This document shows, in pieces, positions 62,704 through 64,000 of a DNA stretch of 64,000 nt (positions are counted from its first letter, which is position 1; each line of letters opens with the position of its first letter). The notes under the pieces were generated by a model, which worked only from the letters and a program-made list of their open reading frames with translations, ran no database searches and was not told where the DNA came from. A program made the position numbers and the translations under genes. The DNA is from Chlorops oryzae (Eukaryota > Arthropoda > Insecta > Diptera > Chloropidae): positions 70,323,077 through 70,387,076 of the forward strand of contig CM035806.1 of assembly GCA_020466095.1 (NCBI GenBank), given 5' to 3'.

Positions 62704-63811
62704 TTACCGTAAATATTTTCATTTTCGGACATCCTCATATGGATCATATGGATTCTTGTCTTTGTTTTCAGTACAAAAATCCAAAAATCTCTGATCGCGA
62801 ATGTTCGACCACATATGAAAGATTTCTTGGTAATTGCTTACTATTCAGTAGTTGGATTTTTTTTAAATCAAAATTTATATAGAAACATAATAAATAACAT
62901 CCAATCAAAGGGAAGAAATATCTTCATTTTAAGAAACATATTATTTTAGACAAGTAAATGGCGTGATAAGGAAACAGGAGAGGGCGAAAAATTATTTAGA
63001 ATAGAAACGCAAAAACTAAAAAACAAAGAAGACTTTAAAGCTTTTTCACTTAAAAGAGATCAATTCAAATCGCAATGTCACAAATTGGGCAATTTAACTG
63101 GTACACTACTAAGACGACATCGAGATACGCAAATTTTATCCGGAATGTTGTGCCAAACATCAGTCATCGTGAAATTATGTATTTATATGAAAGTGTTCTC
63201 CATTTTTATGTTGTATTATTAACTTGGCGGTATGGAGATACCGTTCTGACCACTTGCATGACCCGGCTTTGAACCAAACCAGCTCATTTTCCAATTCAAT
63301 GTATCGTGCAGAAGCTTCTCTTCGTCTTTGGTTAATTGCAATAAGGTAGCAACGGCTCGTATCAAGTGGCGTGCCTCGACCTGTTTGAAAAATTCATTGA
63401 TTAATTGTGAACTTTTATCAGTTCTTGTGTATTCGAATGCAGGTGTTTTTTTACTAACAAAATTTCATTGAAGTGGAGGCCAAAAATAGCATTTTATTCA
63501 AATTGTATAGTGGAATATGGAAGAGTGGCTTAAAATGAAAATTCGGAATATTTCCAGTTCCAAACTAGGCGACAATCGCTGGAGAGACATTTTGTTTTGA
63601 TGGCGAGGAAGGGCCGGAGAATCGGAGAATCGGAGAAGCTGCTTCCATTGAAGCAATGTATTGAAATGTATTTAAATGGAAACAGCTACATTTCTTTTGC
63701 GTGAAACGCCTAAAAAGTTGTAATATTTTCAACTTAATATTAAATAAATTAATTTTTGTTAGTTTATGTATAAATTCCTAGTGAGCATTTTTTCCGATTT
63801 CTAACAGAAAT
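62704..63811. other. Stretch without a recognised gene
   Basis: A 65-codon frame at 63075-63272 and shorter ones show no known motif. CGGAGAATCGGAGAATCGGA near 63615 is a small tandem repeat. Confidence 0.45.
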
Positions 63812-63980
63812 CTGGCGCATTGTCTGAAAAAAATTTCGAGTCTGATGGCGAAATCGGTCAGAAAACGTACCGAAATTATTTTCCAATAAATTTCGGAATA
63901 ATTTTCATATATTTCAGGCAGACTTCGGTTAGAATTCGAAGTGAAATACTTGGGAAATTCTAAATTCAGACAATGCGCAG
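63812..63980. mobile_element. Possible 169-bp MITE with CTGNCGCATTGTCTGAA ends
   Basis: CTGGCGCATTGTCTGAA on the left and TTCAGACAATGCGCAG on the right form inverted ends with one extra G. The interior has several TTTCGGNNNAATTTTC-like words. No target duplication is certain, and the window ends 20 bp later. Confidence 0.5.
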
Positions 63981-64000
63981 AAAGGCCGCTTGTTTGTCCA

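Overview
The window is eukaryotic, AT-rich and almost gene-free. It reads as repeat-dense insect DNA, most likely from a brachyceran fly. The evidence is the mix of elements: several copies of a dipteran-type mini-me/DINE-1-like repeat with (GTCT)n tracts, Jockey and RTE-type non-LTR retrotransposons, Ty3/Gypsy elements, mariner, hAT, Transib-like and piggyBac-like DNA elements, and a Penelope-like element. Introns of 50-100 bp, as in flies, also appear. No bacterial or phage gene is visible. Species and chromosome cannot be named from the sequence alone.

Layout. 1-8310: the end of an IS630/Tc1-type transposase, simple repeats and a 20-bp minisatellite, then a tnp2/CACTA-like transposon gene cut by a complete Gypsy element of CsRn1 type (2647-7238, TSD AAGT). 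8357-13281: a second full-length Gypsy element. 13428-13812: a 65-bp minisatellite. 14041-17216: the 3' half of a Jockey element, split by a mariner (14578-15870). 17227-18628: an element with 160-bp inverted ends and an uncharacterised protein. 19081-22197: a damaged RTE-type retrotransposon. 24149-25479: a Transib-like element. 25999-26690: a Jockey ORF1 fragment. 27286-27770: a head-to-head mini-me hairpin. 28418-33486: a Gypsy gag-protease fragment split by a hAT element (29594-32989, TSD AAGTAAAG). 33628-36280: two nested pairs of inverted ends around a Penelope-like element with RT and GIY-YIG domains. 37141-39286: a duplicated repeat holding a non-autonomous hAT-like element, followed by tRNA-like modules. 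40137-42203: a second Transib-like element with TSD CCACG. 42710-43995: a mariner with an uninterrupted transposase.

45305-48384 holds the only candidate for a host-type gene, a split THAP-domain gene. Its 2.4-kb intron contains a 1-kb palindrome with 456-bp arms. 48463-49918 is a hAT-like element. 52956-57942 is a minus-strand Gypsy element carrying a solo LTR and a piggyBac-like MITE. 58000-64000 is a series of MITEs and palindromes, including a nearly perfect palindrome built from GTGGT-NN-ACCAC units (59515-59891).

The genes do not form a pathway. The window is a stratified pile of insertions, and the order of events can be read from target-site duplications and from reading frames that resume after each insert. 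Most autonomous copies are broken. The exception visible here is the mariner at 42710-43995. No wholly new system is proved. The best candidates for a second look are the THAP gene with its intronic palindrome, the Transib-like pair with RSS-heptamer-like ends, the GTGGT-NN-ACCAC palindrome and the unclassified 17.2-18.6 kb element.
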